Assembly: GCA_036002485.1 (NCBI GenBank)
Contig: DASYTI010000221.1
Span: 1-44,338, forward strand
Length of the DNA stretch: 44,338 nt
Origin: Candidatus Methylomirabilota bacterium
GTDB taxonomy: Bacteria; Methylomirabilota; Methylomirabilia; Rokubacteriales; CSP1-6
Direction: 5' to 3'
Positions 24,348 to 32,298 of this stretch are shown one piece after another (position 1 is the first letter of the stretch; each line of letters begins with the position of its first letter). The notes beneath the pieces are model-generated. The model was not told where the DNA came from. It saw only the letters and a program-made list of their open reading frames with translations, and searched no databases. The translations under genes and the position numbers were made by a program.

Positions 24348-25424
24348 CTAGACCATCTTGTACTTCTTCTCCGCGTCGGCCGTGAGCGCGATGCCGTGGC
24401 CGGGCCGGTCGGAGATCCGGAAGGCGCCCGCCTCGCACTTCGGCATGCCCTCGAAGAGGTCGGCGGGGACCCAGTCGATCCACTCCACGAGGAACGAGTT
24501 GGGCAGGGCGGCCGCGACGTGCAGCGAGAGCTCGTGGACGACATGGGGCGAGAGGGCGACCTGGTGCGCGGCGGCAAGCTGGCCGATGCGCATGGTCTCC
24601 GTGTAGCCATTGGCGCGGCAGACGTCCGGCATGAGGTAGCGGGCGGCGCGTCGCTCGATGAGCTCGCGGAACTCGAAGCGCGTGTAGTTGTTCTCACCGG
24701 TGGCCACGGGGATGCGGATGGCGTGAGCCACCTCGGCGCAGGCCGCGAGGTCATCGGCGAGGGCCGGCTCCTCGTACCACACGAGGTCGAGATCCTCGAG
24801 GAGCTGGGCCTGGCGGATCGAGCTCTGCACGTCGAGCTTCTGGTTGACGTCGACCATCATCCTCACGCCATCTCCGAGCGCCTTACGCACCGCCTCCACC
24901 CGCTGGCGGTTCACGCGCGGGTCGGGATGATGGACCTTCATCTTGTAGTAGCGACAGCCGGCGGCGGCGTACTTCCTGGCCTCGCCGACGAGGTCGTCGA
25001 TCGAGTACGAGCCCCAGCCGCCGCTGCCGTAGGCGTCCACGCGGTCCGTGGTGGCGCCCCACAGCTTGGCGAGGGGAAGGTTGGCCGTCTTGCCGGTGAG
25101 ATCCCAGAGCGCGATGTCGAGGGCCGAGAGGGCGTAGCCGGCGATGCCCACGCGGCGGATGCCACGGTCCGCGCGATACATCTTGTCCCAGAGCCGGCCC
25201 ACGAGGAGCGGGTCCTCGCCGATGAGGAGCTCGGCAAGGCGGCGGGCATAGGCCTCGACGGCCTCCGAGCCGCTGCCCCCGAAGACGAGCGAGTAGCCCA
25301 GCCCTTCCAGGCCTGCATCGGTGTGGACGCGGGTGACGACCAGGCGATGCTCGGGCAGGTCGAGGGCGATCGGCCTGGTGGTCGGGACGCGGAGCGTGAA
25401 CGTGTCGATGGCGGTGATTTTCAT
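24348..25424 (-). CDS. Mandelate racemase-like enolase-superfamily enzyme
   Basis: This 358-residue protein carries the complete mandelate racemase set: Lys 161-x-Lys 163 (YKMKV), metal ligands Asp 192 (VDVNQ), Glu 218 (YEEP) and Glu 244 (TGEN), and the Asp 267 / His 294 dyad (LMPDV, LSPHV). Each position is exactly three lower than in the Pseudomonas putida enzyme (164/166, 195, 221, 247, 270, 297). A 1,1-proton-transfer reaction on an alpha-hydroxy acid or a sugar-acid dehydration is therefore plausible. The N-terminal capping domain is present. It is followed upstream by the PEP-mutase-family gene (19-base gap), perhaps one pathway. Confidence 0.92.
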   Translation of the reverse strand: MKITAIDTFTLRVPTTRPIALDLPEHRLVVTRVHTDAGLEGLGYSLVFGGSGSEAVEAYARRLAELLIGEDPLLVGRLWDKMYRADRGIRRVGIAGYALSALDIALWDLTGKTANLPLAKLWGATTDRVDAYGSGGWGSYSIDDLVGEARKYAAAGCRYYKMKVHHPDPRVNRQRVEAVRKALGDGVRMMVDVNQKLDVQSSIRQAQLLEDLDLVWYEEPALADDLAACAEVAHAIRIPVATGENNYTRFEFRELIERRAARYLMPDVCRANGYTETMRIGQLAAAHQVALSPHVVHELSLHVAAALPNSFLVEWIDWVPADLFEGMPKCEAGAFRISDRPGHGIALTADAEKKYKMV

Positions 25425-25443
25425 CGGTAGGGGCCCTCTCCGG

Positions 25444-26268
25444 TCAGCCCTGCATGAAGTTGTTCAGCTCAGGCGTGGACAGGGAGCGGTCGAGGTAGCC
25501 GAAGGTGCCCTTGTCCTTCACCTCGCGGGCGGCGTTGACGAGGCCGGACATGGCTTCCCGATAGAGCGAGGTCGCGAGGCTGATCCGCTTGACCCCGGCC
25601 GCCGTCAGCTCGGCCACCGTGAAGGACTTGCCCTTGATGCCGACCATGAAGTTGAAGGGCTTCGAGATCGCGGCGCACACCGCCCGCACCGCCTCGAGGT
25701 CGGGCAGGCCGGGGGCGAAGAGCACGTCGGCGCCGGCCTTCTCGAAAGCCTGCAGGCGCTTGATCGTGTCGTCGAGGTTGGGATTGCCGCGCAGGTAGTT
25801 CTCGGCGCGCGCGGTCAGGGTGAACGGGAAGGAGAGCGCGCGCGCCGCCTGCACTGCCGCGGCCACGCGCTCCGCGGCCAGGCTCAGGTCGTAGAGCGGC
25901 TTGTCCTTGTCACCGGTCGCGTCCTCGATGGAGCCGCCGACCAGCCCCACCTCGGCGGCCAGGCGAATCGTCTCGGCCGCCACGGCCGGCGCGTCGCCGA
26001 AGCCCTTCTCGAGATCGGCGGAGACGGGTAGTTCGGTCGCCCCCACGATGGCGCGGGCATGGGCCAGCGCCTCCTCGCGCGTCACCTTGCCGTCGCGACG
26101 GCCGAGGATGCCGGCGGAGGCGCCGCTGGAGGTGGCCAGGGCCTCGAAGCCGAGCCCGGCCAGGATCCGCGCGGAGCCCGCGTCCCAGGGATTGGGAATC
26201 ACGAATGCGCCCGGCCCCTGGTGGAGGGCCCGGAAGCGTGTGGCCTTGTCGCTCTGACTGGTCGCCAT
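25444..26268 (-). CDS. PEP mutase / isocitrate lyase superfamily protein
   Basis: The 274-residue TIM-barrel protein matches the phosphoenolpyruvate mutase branch: RALHQGPGAFVIPNPWDAGSARIL at the start, then VSADLEKGFGDAP (metal-binding loop; Asp and Glu) and VGGSIEDATG. The KKCGH loop of isocitrate lyase is absent, so lyase action on isocitrate is unlikely; oxaloacetate hydrolase/decarboxylase or carboxyvinyl-carboxyphosphonate-like activity is possible. I start at ATG 26268 because GGAGG lies eight bases upstream; 15 more residues are open upstream. It leads a leftward run with the mandelate racemase homologue. Confidence 0.9.
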   Translation of the reverse strand: MATSQSDKATRFRALHQGPGAFVIPNPWDAGSARILAGLGFEALATSSGASAGILGRRDGKVTREEALAHARAIVGATELPVSADLEKGFGDAPAVAAETIRLAAEVGLVGGSIEDATGDKDKPLYDLSLAAERVAAAVQAARALSFPFTLTARAENYLRGNPNLDDTIKRLQAFEKAGADVLFAPGLPDLEAVRAVCAAISKPFNFMVGIKGKSFTVAELTAAGVKRISLATSLYREAMSGLVNAAREVKDKGTFGYLDRSLSTPELNNFMQG

Positions 26269-26355
26269 GAAATTACCTCCGTCTCGAGAAGATGGACTTG
26301 CCGACAATGCCACGAAAAGCGGTCTTCCGGAAGGCGAGCAGGGGCGCCACCGCGC

Positions 26356-26544
26356 TCACGCCTCGTATTCCTGCGCGGCCTCCAGCAGGACCTCGCCGTC
26401 GCCCTCGATGGTGAGCGTGATGAGGTTGGGTCGGCAGCAGACCGCGCAGTCCTCCGTGAATGTCTGCCGGCGCCCCCCGCTCGGATCCACGAAGACGTCG
26501 TTGTCTTCGCCGCAGAACGCGCAACTGTACGTCACGCCGGTCAT
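26356..26544 (-). CDS. CPXCG-motif cysteine-rich protein
   Basis: The 62-residue protein has the zinc-ribbon-like CAFCG (Cys 8, 11) and EDCAVCCRPN (Cys 33, 36, 37) motifs that name the CPXCG family. The second half is acidic (EGDGEVLLEAAQEYEA). Likely a small zinc-binding protein of unknown role, cytoplasmic. The start is ATG 26544; the frame is open upstream but only this part resembles the family. It is divergent from the FKBP gene. Confidence 0.8.
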   Translation of the reverse strand: MTGVTYSCAFCGEDNDVFVDPSGGRRQTFTEDCAVCCRPNLITLTIEGDGEVLLEAAQEYEA

Positions 26545-26581
26545 TGTACGCGCTATGATGGCCGGCCAGGAGGGACTCCGC

Positions 26582-26728
26582 ATGATGGAATATGAGTTCG
26601 ATCTTGTCGTAACCCACGCGATCAATGTGGTGGGGGGGTCTGGGGATGGCATTGTGAGGCGCAGCCGCAGGCGAGCCGAGCCAACTCTCAATCGGGAGCG
26701 GCAGGCGCCGCTCCCCCCCAGAACATAA
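26582..26728 (+). CDS. Possible 48-residue leader ORF upstream of FKBP gene
   Basis: AGGAGGG (26568-26574) stands seven bases before two tandem ATG codons (26582, 26585), and the frame runs to TAA at 26726-26728, directly abutting the FKBP ATG at 26729. The product begins MMEYEFDLVVTHAINVV and ends in a basic, Pro-rich tail. The FKBP gene has no ribosome site of its own (ctccccccagaacataa), so its translation probably depends on this frame. Whether the peptide itself is functional is unclear. Confidence 0.5.
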   Translation: MMEYEFDLVVTHAINVVGGSGDGIVRRSRRRAEPTLNRERQAPLPPRT

Positions 26729-27085
26729 ATGGACGAGAACGTCATTCAGACGGCCACGGGACTCGAGTACGTCGAGATCGTCGAAGGCACGGGCGTCCAG
26801 CCCAAGCCGGGTGACTCCGTGAGCGTGCACTATACGGGCTGGCTCAAGAGTGGACAGAAGTTCGATTCCTCGCATGACCGCGGCCAGCCCCTGGTCTTTC
26901 CCCTGGGGCGGGGTCGTGTCATCAAGGGCTGGGATGAAGGCGTGGCCTCAATGAAGGTCGGAGGCAAGCGCAAGCTCATCATCCCCGCGCATCTGGGTTA
27001 TGGCGATCGCGGCGCGGGCGGCGTCATTCCTCCCGGGGCCACGCTCATCTTCGAAGTAGAGCTGATGGGGGTGACCCCGGCGTAG
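26729..27085 (+). CDS. FKBP-type peptidyl-prolyl cis-trans isomerase
   Basis: The 118-residue protein is a single FKBP domain with no signal peptide, so it works in the cytoplasm as a folding helper. HYTGWLKSGQKFDSSHDRG, VIKGWDEGVASMKVGGKRKL and AHLGYGDRGAGGVIPPGATL carry the pocket residues (Tyr, Phe, Asp, Val-Ile, Trp, Tyr, Phe). It starts immediately after the stop of a small upstream frame and lacks its own ribosome site. A REP-like hairpin 20 bases downstream separates it from the convergent ARPP-1 gene and may end its transcript. Confidence 0.95.
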   Translation: MDENVIQTATGLEYVEIVEGTGVQPKPGDSVSVHYTGWLKSGQKFDSSHDRGQPLVFPLGRGRVIKGWDEGVASMKVGGKRKLIIPAHLGYGDRGAGGVIPPGATLIFEVELMGVTPA

Positions 27086-27104
27086 GCCACGAGCCCGTCG
27101 TGCG

Positions 27105-27147
27105 CCCCCTCACCCTGCCCTCTCCCCCGGTTGGGGGAGAGGGATGA
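27105..27147. repeat. REP-like palindrome between convergent genes
   Basis: One copy of the CCCTCTCCCC-loop-GGGGAGAGGG family with the tail ccccctcaccctg on the left. It lies between the FKBP gene and the ARPP-1 gene and could act as a bidirectional terminator or mRNA end protector. Confidence 0.8.
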
Positions 27148-27178
27148 GAAATGCGGAAACCGCTCGCGAAGCTTCGCG

Positions 27179-28240
27179 CTACAGGATTGCCGTGTGAACC
27201 ACGCGCCCTTCGGCGACCAGGGCCGCGCCGCGGCTTCCGTCCACGCGGAACTCGAAGAGCTGGCCTGCCCCCGCATTGCCTCTGAGCGAGCCCTCGACCT
27301 TGGCCGCCTGGGCGAGCAAGTCCTCCACCTGGGCGCGGAGCTTGCCGTCTTGCGGCTCCCGCGGCACGGGTTTCCGGTACGCTTCGACCGCGTGCGCGCG
27401 GAGGAGCTTCAACCACTCCCGCGCGAAGAGGCCGGGGTCATGGAAAATATCGAGGCCGGAGAGCGCCCCGCCGGCGAAGACGGCGGCGCCGTGAGCGCGG
27501 GCTGCCCCCGCCACGGCCTTGCTGAGGGCCTGCTCCACATCCTTGAGGTGCTTCTGGACCTCCCTGTCGTCGTAGATGGCCTGGTAGCTGCCCGTGGGTG
27601 AAGGCGGCGCCGTCGGGTTCGCCTCACGCGCGGCCTTGGCCGCCATATCCCAGATGCGGCTCTGGGGGGCCTGCCCGAGCAGCTCCTGCCGCAGCCTCGG
27701 CTGGGCCACGCTGCCCTTGCTCTCGAAGTCCTTCCGCCCTTCGTTCCAGCGCCCCTGCTCGACGCAGTAGACGCCGATGGGGCGCGGGCCGGACAGGGGC
27801 GGCAGCAGGATGTCCTCGCGCAGCACGCGATTCTGCTTGCCCCCGACCAGGATCTCGCCCGCGAGGAGAAGGACATAGCTCTTGCCGCGGTTCTCCACGA
27901 CGAGCTCGGGCACCGTGGCCTGGGCCCGCTCCGTGATGAGGAGCGCGCCGGTCAGGCGCGCCTCGTCGAGCGTGGTGACCTCCAGAGGCGGAAAGGCCTC
28001 CTTGGCGTGGAGCCAGAAGATCTGGAGCGCGCCGTGGCTTGCCGACTGACCGACGCGCATGGCGCGCATCCAGCGCTGGAAGTCGTGGCTGACCTGGTTG
28101 CCGATGAACGGCTGCGTACCATCGGAAGGACCACTCTCGAGAACCCGCAGCCTCTGCTCTCCCCACGCCCATCCGGGAACCCCCATGGCTCCCAGAGCGC
28201 CCATGCCCCAGCCGAGAAAACGACGCCGATTCGTGTCCAT
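27179..28240 (-). CDS. ARPP-1 (DUF6569) family protein with Tat-like signal
   Basis: The 353-residue protein begins NRRRFLGWGMGALGAMGVPGWAWG, a twin-arginine-type signal (RRRFLG, residues 5-10), so it is likely exported folded. LTGALLITERAQATVPELVVENRGKSYVLLL, AGEILVGGKQNRVLREDILL and GVYCVEQGRWNEG are hallmarks of the ARPP-1 domain. The function of the domain is unknown; the name comes from its association with ADP-ribosylglycohydrolase and phosphatase genes, none of which is seen here. A GC hairpin lies directly before its AGGAGGG ribosome site. It may share a transcript with the HhH gene upstream (76-base gap). Confidence 0.85.
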   Translation of the reverse strand: MDTNRRRFLGWGMGALGAMGVPGWAWGEQRLRVLESGPSDGTQPFIGNQVSHDFQRWMRAMRVGQSASHGALQIFWLHAKEAFPPLEVTTLDEARLTGALLITERAQATVPELVVENRGKSYVLLLAGEILVGGKQNRVLREDILLPPLSGPRPIGVYCVEQGRWNEGRKDFESKGSVAQPRLRQELLGQAPQSRIWDMAAKAAREANPTAPPSPTGSYQAIYDDREVQKHLKDVEQALSKAVAGAARAHGAAVFAGGALSGLDIFHDPGLFAREWLKLLRAHAVEAYRKPVPREPQDGKLRAQVEDLLAQAAKVEGSLRGNAGAGQLFEFRVDGSRGAALVAEGRVVHTAIL

Positions 28241-28251
28241 GTTCCCTCCTG

Positions 28252-28269
28252 GCCCGGCCTTGGCCGGGC
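28252..28269 (-). promoter_or_regulatory. GC hairpin immediately upstream of the ARPP-1 ribosome site
   Basis: An 8-bp perfect stem (gcccggcc / ggccgggc) with a two-base loop. On the coding strand it is followed at once by aggaggg and then the ATG. It could be a weak intrinsic terminator of the HhH gene without a U-tract, or could influence translation of the ARPP-1 gene. Confidence 0.45.
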
Positions 28270-28316
28270 ATTTACCGGCTTAGACCGGACCGGAGGGAGA
28301 AAGTTCCGGGTACGGG

Positions 28317-28664
28317 CTATTTCTTGGTCGTGGCCTGCTTGGCGATGATCTGGTCCTTGATGCCCTCATAGGTCGACTTGGGCAGGATCTTCTTCGACAC
28401 CAGCTCGTCCTTTCGCTTGTAAGGGCGGCTCTCGATGATCCTTTTCGAGTAGGCCTCACCGATACCCGGCAGCGCCTTGAGCTCGTCGGCCGAGGCCGTA
28501 TTGAGGTCGAGGAGCCCGGCTTTCTTGTCCGCGGGCTTCGTGTCGGACTTGGCGGGGGCGCTGGCGGGAGCATCCTTCTTGGCCTGAGCCCAGGCGTCGG
28601 GGGCAGTCAGGAATCCTCCGGCAATCACCGCGACCGCGAGCAGAGTCATCAGTCGGTTGAGCAT
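28317..28664 (-). CDS. Exported helix-hairpin-helix (ComEA-like) protein
   Basis: The 115-residue protein has a signal peptide ([20 protein letters not shown], cleavage after AWA) followed by a Lys/Ala/Pro-rich linker and a C-terminal helix-hairpin-helix domain ([25 protein letters not shown]). This is the layout of small ComEA-type DNA-binding proteins of the cell surface or periplasm, which help DNA uptake; without other com genes this role is only inference. AAGGAGGG precedes the ATG at 28664. Confidence 0.85.
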   Translation of the reverse strand: MLNRLMTLLAVAVIAGGFLTAPDAWAQAKKDAPASAPAKSDTKPADKKAGLLDLNTASADELKALPGIGEAYSKRIIESRPYKRKDELVSKKILPKSTYEGIKDQIIAKQATTKK

Positions 28665-28751
28665 GTGTGACCCTCCTTGCTGCGGCACGCTATGGTGCAG
28701 GCGGGACGACTGTCAAGCGGAGCTTGTCAAGGCTGAGGCTATCCTGTAAGC

Positions 28752-29753
28752 GTGAATGCACCTGTGCGGACCGATTTCCTCGAGGCCGACCAGGCGGGCA
28801 TCCGCCGCGCCGCGGACATCATCCGCGCGGGCGGCCTTGTCGCCTTTCCCACCGAGACGGTGTACGGGCTCGGGGCCAATGCCCTGTCCGCGCCCGCCGT
28901 GCTGCGCATCTTCGAAGCCAAGGATCGTCCGCGCGGCAATCCGCTCATCGTGCACCTCGCCGAGGCAGCTCAGCTCGCGACGGTCGCGGCGGAGGTGACG
29001 TCGCGGGCGGCCGATATTGCCGCGCGCTTCTGGCCGGGCCCGCTGACCCTCGTGCTGCCTCGCGCGGCCGCCGTGCCCCTCGTCACCACGGGCGGGCTCG
29101 ACACCGTGGCCGTGCGGGTGCCGGATCACGCGGTGGCGAGGGCCCTGATCGCGGCCGCCGGCGTCCCCATCGCCGCTCCTTCGGCCAATCGCTCGGGCCG
29201 GCCGAGTCCGACGCGCGCGGCGCATGTGCGCGACGATCTCGACGGCCGCATCGAGATGATCCTGGACGGGGGCCCCACGCCGGTCGGCATCGAGTCGACC
29301 GTGCTCGACATGACCGGGGAGTCGCCGCTGCTCCTGAGACCCGGCGGCGTTCCGCTCGAAGCGCTTCGCCAGGCCCTGGGCCCGGTGCGCGTCGTCGCGG
29401 GGGCGGATCACGAGGCCGCCGGCCGCTCGCCGGGCCTGCGCTATCGCCACTATGCCCCGCGCGCGGAGGTGGTCCTGGTCGATCCTGGGTCGGGCGAGAC
29501 CGCCGTTCAGCCCTGGCTCAAGGCCGGTCGTCCCGTGGCGCTGGTGGCTCAGCGCCGCATCGCCCTTGAGCGCGCCCGACTCACGGTGCGGGTCATGCCC
29601 ACTGATCTCGAAGCCTATGCGCGTGATCTCTTTGCGCTTCTCCGCGAGCTCGACTCCATCGGGGTCGAGGTCATCGTCGTGGAGGCCGTACCCGAAACCG
29701 GGCTCGGTCGGACCATCATGGACAGGCTGAGACGGGCCGCCGCCACCTCTTGA
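28752..29753 (+). CDS. L-threonylcarbamoyladenylate synthase (TsaC/Sua5)
   Basis: The 333-residue enzyme makes the TC-AMP used for t6A37 tRNA modification. The YrdC domain has AFPTETVYGLGANAL, KDRPRGNPLIVHL, FWPGPLTLVL, VAVRVPDHAVARAL and IAAPSANRSGRPSPT. The linker motif SPGLRYRHYAP and a C-terminal Sua5 domain make it the long two-domain form. The start is GTG at 28752. It is transcribed away from the HhH gene. A candidate promoter for the next gene overlaps its stop codon. Confidence 0.95.
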   Translation: MNAPVRTDFLEADQAGIRRAADIIRAGGLVAFPTETVYGLGANALSAPAVLRIFEAKDRPRGNPLIVHLAEAAQLATVAAEVTSRAADIAARFWPGPLTLVLPRAAAVPLVTTGGLDTVAVRVPDHAVARALIAAAGVPIAAPSANRSGRPSPTRAAHVRDDLDGRIEMILDGGPTPVGIESTVLDMTGESPLLLRPGGVPLEALRQALGPVRVVAGADHEAAGRSPGLRYRHYAPRAEVVLVDPGSGETAVQPWLKAGRPVALVAQRRIALERARLTVRVMPTDLEAYARDLFALLRELDSIGVEVIVVEAVPETGLGRTIMDRLRRAAATS

Positions 29754-29781
29754 CGCGGACGGCCCTTCTATCGTCTATACT
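29750..29781 (+). promoter_or_regulatory. Candidate sigma-70-type promoter for the Tim44-like gene
   Basis: TTGACG (29750-29755) and TATACT (29776-29781) are close to consensus and stand out in this GC-rich sequence, but the 20-base spacer is longer than the optimum of 17. It overlaps the TsaC/Sua5 stop and lies about 65 bases before the ATG at 29845. Confidence 0.35.
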
Positions 29782-29844
29782 TGGGCCGTGGCACCGTGAA
29801 CGGTACGGGGCCTGGCAAGAGACACCCCAAAGAAGGAGAACTCC

Positions 29845-30783
29845 ATGAAGCGATCGCTCGCGGTGATATGTCTGCTCGTGATGGCGCTCGCTCCAGTGCT
29901 CATCGTGACGGATGCGTGGGCCCGCGCCGGGGGCGGGAGCTCGAGCGGCAGCCGGGGATCGCGCAGCTACTCCTCGCCCGCCAAGCCTTCGCCCTCACCG
30001 AGCCAGCCGGCATCGCCGGTCGCGCCCGCTGCTCCTCAGCCGCAGCGGTCGGGCTGGGGCGCCGGCATCATGGGCGGGCTCGCTGGCTTCGCTCTGGGCG
30101 GCCTGCTGGGCAGCATGCTCTTCGGTGGCGGTATGGGCGGTATGGGGGGCGGCATTGGGTTCCTCGAGATCCTGCTCATCGCCGGCGGCGCCTTTCTCTT
30201 GTGGCGCATGTTCAAGAGCCGTCAGGCGCAGCCTGCGGGAGGCTATGGTCAGAGCTCGGGCGGACCCTCGTGGCAAAACCAGACACAAGCGTATGAAGCC
30301 ACGCCCACGGCGCCCATGGCGGGGGCGACCGCCGGCGATCTCGACCGCGGACTCTCCTATATCCGGCAAATGGACGGCGGGTTCGATCCCGCCCGCTTCT
30401 CGGATCAGGCCTCGGACATCTTCTTCAAGGTGCAGGCGGCGTGGATGCAGCGCGATATGCGCAGCGCCTCCGCCGTGCTCACGCCGGACATGGTCGACAC
30501 CATGCAGAAGGACTGCGACCGACTGCGCGCGCAGGGGCGGATCAACCGCCTCGAGAATATCGCCGTGCGGTCGGTGACGCCGACGGAGGCCTGGCAGGAG
30601 GGCGGCCAGGACTTCCTCACCGTGTGCTTCCTGGCCAGCCTGCTCGACTACACGGTCGAGGAGAGCTCGGGCCAGGTGGTGGACGGCAGCCGCAGCGAGC
30701 CGGTCAAGTTCGAGGAGTACTGGACCTTCACCCGGCCGGTGGGGCCCAATGCCTGGAGGCTCAGCGCCATCCAGCAGGCCTAG
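29845..30783 (+). CDS. Tim44-like domain membrane protein
   Basis: The 312-residue protein has a signal-like start (MKRSLAVICLLVMALAPVL), a Ser/Pro/Ala-rich stretch (30-72), a Gly-rich hydrophobic segment with two putative membrane helices (about 75-130), and a C-terminal Tim44-like domain (about 160-312: DIFFKVQAAWMQRDMRSASAVLTPDMVDTMQ). Such bacterial proteins are anchored in the membrane; their role is unclear, and a protein-handling role is suggested by homology to mitochondrial Tim44. AGAAGGAGAA precedes the ATG. A terminator hairpin follows 20 bases after the stop. Confidence 0.88.
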   Translation: MKRSLAVICLLVMALAPVLIVTDAWARAGGGSSSGSRGSRSYSSPAKPSPSPSQPASPVAPAAPQPQRSGWGAGIMGGLAGFALGGLLGSMLFGGGMGGMGGGIGFLEILLIAGGAFLLWRMFKSRQAQPAGGYGQSSGGPSWQNQTQAYEATPTAPMAGATAGDLDRGLSYIRQMDGGFDPARFSDQASDIFFKVQAAWMQRDMRSASAVLTPDMVDTMQKDCDRLRAQGRINRLENIAVRSVTPTEAWQEGGQDFLTVCFLASLLDYTVEESSGQVVDGSRSEPVKFEEYWTFTRPVGPNAWRLSAIQQA

Positions 30784-30804
30784 TCACCCGTCCTTCAACA
30801 GTAG

Positions 30805-30845
30805 CGAGCGTCCCGGCCGAAGTCCCGGCCGGGACGTTTCATTTG
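30805..30845 (+). terminator. Rho-independent-like terminator after the Tim44-like gene
   Basis: A stem of at least ten pairs (cgtcccggcc / ggccgggacg) with an eight-base loop, then tttcattt. The GC stem is strong and the T-run interrupted. Confidence 0.7.
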
Positions 30846-30887
30846 AGGATGCACCGTCGATGAGACTGACCCGGGAAGGAGAATGAC

Positions 30888-31631
30888 ATGAGACTCGCCG
30901 GCAAGGTGGCGCTGATCACGGGCGGAGCCAGGGGGATGGGACAGAGCGAAGCCAGCCTCTTCGCCAAGGAAGGCGCCAAGGTGGTGGTGGCCGACGTGCT
31001 CGAGGCGGAAGGACGGAAGGTTGCGGACAGCCTGGGCGGGGCCGGACGCTTCGTGCGCCTCGACGTGACGAGCGAGGCGGCCTGGGGAGAGGCCATCGCG
31101 GCCACCCTGTCGGGCTTCGGCAAGCTCGACGTCCTCGTCAACAATGCGGGGATCAGCGGGACCTTCGATCCGGACACCTTGAGCGTGTCCGCGTGGGATC
31201 GGCTCATGGACGTCAACGCCAAGGGGGTCTTCCTCGGAATGAAGCACGCCATCCCCCTGATGGAGAAGGCGGGGGGCGGCGCCATCGTGAACATCTCGTC
31301 GGTCTCGGGCTTCGTGGGCCAGAAGGGGATACACATGGCCTACAACGCCTCCAAGGGCGCGGTGCGGCTCATGACCAAGTCGGCCGCCGTGCAGTACGCC
31401 CGGAGCGGCATCCGGGTGAACTCCGTGCATCCGGGCGTCATGCCGGCCATGAGCACGTCCAAGGCCACCGCCGATCCCGCGTTCCGCGAGAAGATGCTTG
31501 CCGGCGTGCCCATGCGCCGCGCGGGCCGCGTCGAGGAGGTCGCCTACGCCGTGCTCTTCCTGGCCTCGGACGAGGCCTCCTACATCACGGGCACGGAGCT
31601 GGTCGTCGACGGCGGCTGGCTCGCCGTCTAG
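30888..31631 (+). CDS. Short-chain dehydrogenase/reductase
   Basis: The 247-residue classical SDR has the cofactor motif TGGARGMGQSEA (11-22), NNAGISGTF, the catalytic Ser in NISSVSGFVG and YxxxK in MAYNASKGAV, and ends with ITGTELVVDGGWLAV. Asp at the end of the second strand (VVADV) suggests NAD over NADP. It should act on a hydroxy or keto group of an unknown substrate, in the cytoplasm. AGGAGAA precedes the ATG. It is followed by a split-barrel protein gene with a 27-base gap. Confidence 0.94.
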   Translation: MRLAGKVALITGGARGMGQSEASLFAKEGAKVVVADVLEAEGRKVADSLGGAGRFVRLDVTSEAAWGEAIAATLSGFGKLDVLVNNAGISGTFDPDTLSVSAWDRLMDVNAKGVFLGMKHAIPLMEKAGGGAIVNISSVSGFVGQKGIHMAYNASKGAVRLMTKSAAVQYARSGIRVNSVHPGVMPAMSTSKATADPAFREKMLAGVPMRRAGRVEEVAYAVLFLASDEASYITGTELVVDGGWLAV

Positions 31632-31658
31632 GGTGAGCTCCCGCAGGGAGGAATCACC

Positions 31659-32066
31659 ATGCGCCTGAAGAGGAAAGTCGCCCAGCTCATCGAGCGCGAG
31701 CGGGTGTGCCGGGTGGCCACCGTGAACGAGAACGGCATGCCGCACCTCATTCCCGTCTGCGCCGTGCTCGCGAACGGGAAGATCTACTTCGGCTCCGGGA
31801 ACGACGGGCGCAAGGTCAAGAATCTCCAGAAGAATCCCCAGGTGGCGGTGACGGTTGATCTCTACAGCGACGACTGGGCGCACATCAAGGGCGTCATGGT
31901 CCAGGGCACGGCCAAGCTGCTCGCGCGCGGTCCACGATTCCGGAAGACCCGCGACTTGCTCTACGCGAAGTACCCGCAGTACCGGACGGACGCGGCGCTG
32001 GCCACATCGGACTCGGTCATCGTGGAAGTCACGCCGACCGCGGCGTTCGACTGGGGGCTGGACTAG
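31659..32066 (+). CDS. Pyridoxamine-5'-phosphate-oxidase-like (FMN/F420 split barrel) protein
   Basis: The 135-residue split-barrel protein has RVCRVATVNENGMPHLIPVC, KIYFGSGNDGRKVKNLQKNPQVAVTVD and VQGTAKLL, all typical of the PNPOx-like family that binds FMN or F420 and reduces varied substrates. It is probably a dimer in the cytoplasm. GCAGGGAGG lies before the ATG. A second member is at 32871, so the two flank the ClpP-like gene. Confidence 0.9.
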   Translation: MRLKRKVAQLIERERVCRVATVNENGMPHLIPVCAVLANGKIYFGSGNDGRKVKNLQKNPQVAVTVDLYSDDWAHIKGVMVQGTAKLLARGPRFRKTRDLLYAKYPQYRTDAALATSDSVIVEVTPTAAFDWGLD

Positions 32067-32070
32067 GAGC

Positions 32071-32098
32071 TCGGAGGGGGGCTCCGCCCCCCTTCCGA
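32071..32098 (+). repeat. GC-rich hairpin in the 232-base gap before the ClpP-like gene
   Basis: aggggggc / gcccccct with a three-base loop forms an 8-bp stem extended by an imperfect outer stem. The following bases have no T-run, so a terminator role is unsure. The rest of the gap to 32298 is GC-rich without a gene that I recognise; the downstream frame is open but looks random. Confidence 0.5.
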
Positions 32099-32298
32099 AG
32101 CCTCCCCCCGACGCAGGGCGAGCCGCAGGACGTCGCGGGGCTGGGGCCCTGCCGTCCGAGGCGAGCAATCTGAAGATTGCGCCGGCGAAGCCGGCGCTCG
32201 AAGCGGAACACTCCTTCTCGCGAAGGCAGGGGAACTACTTGGACAGAGTCCTGGCCGGCCCTGGAGATGTACTCGCGGCGGAGGTATATGGTGAGAGC

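Noticed and set aside
32075-32298. Coding extension of the ClpP-like gene upstream to about 32100
   Set aside because: The open frame includes a GC hairpin and low-complexity sequence; ClpP family length is met from 32299.
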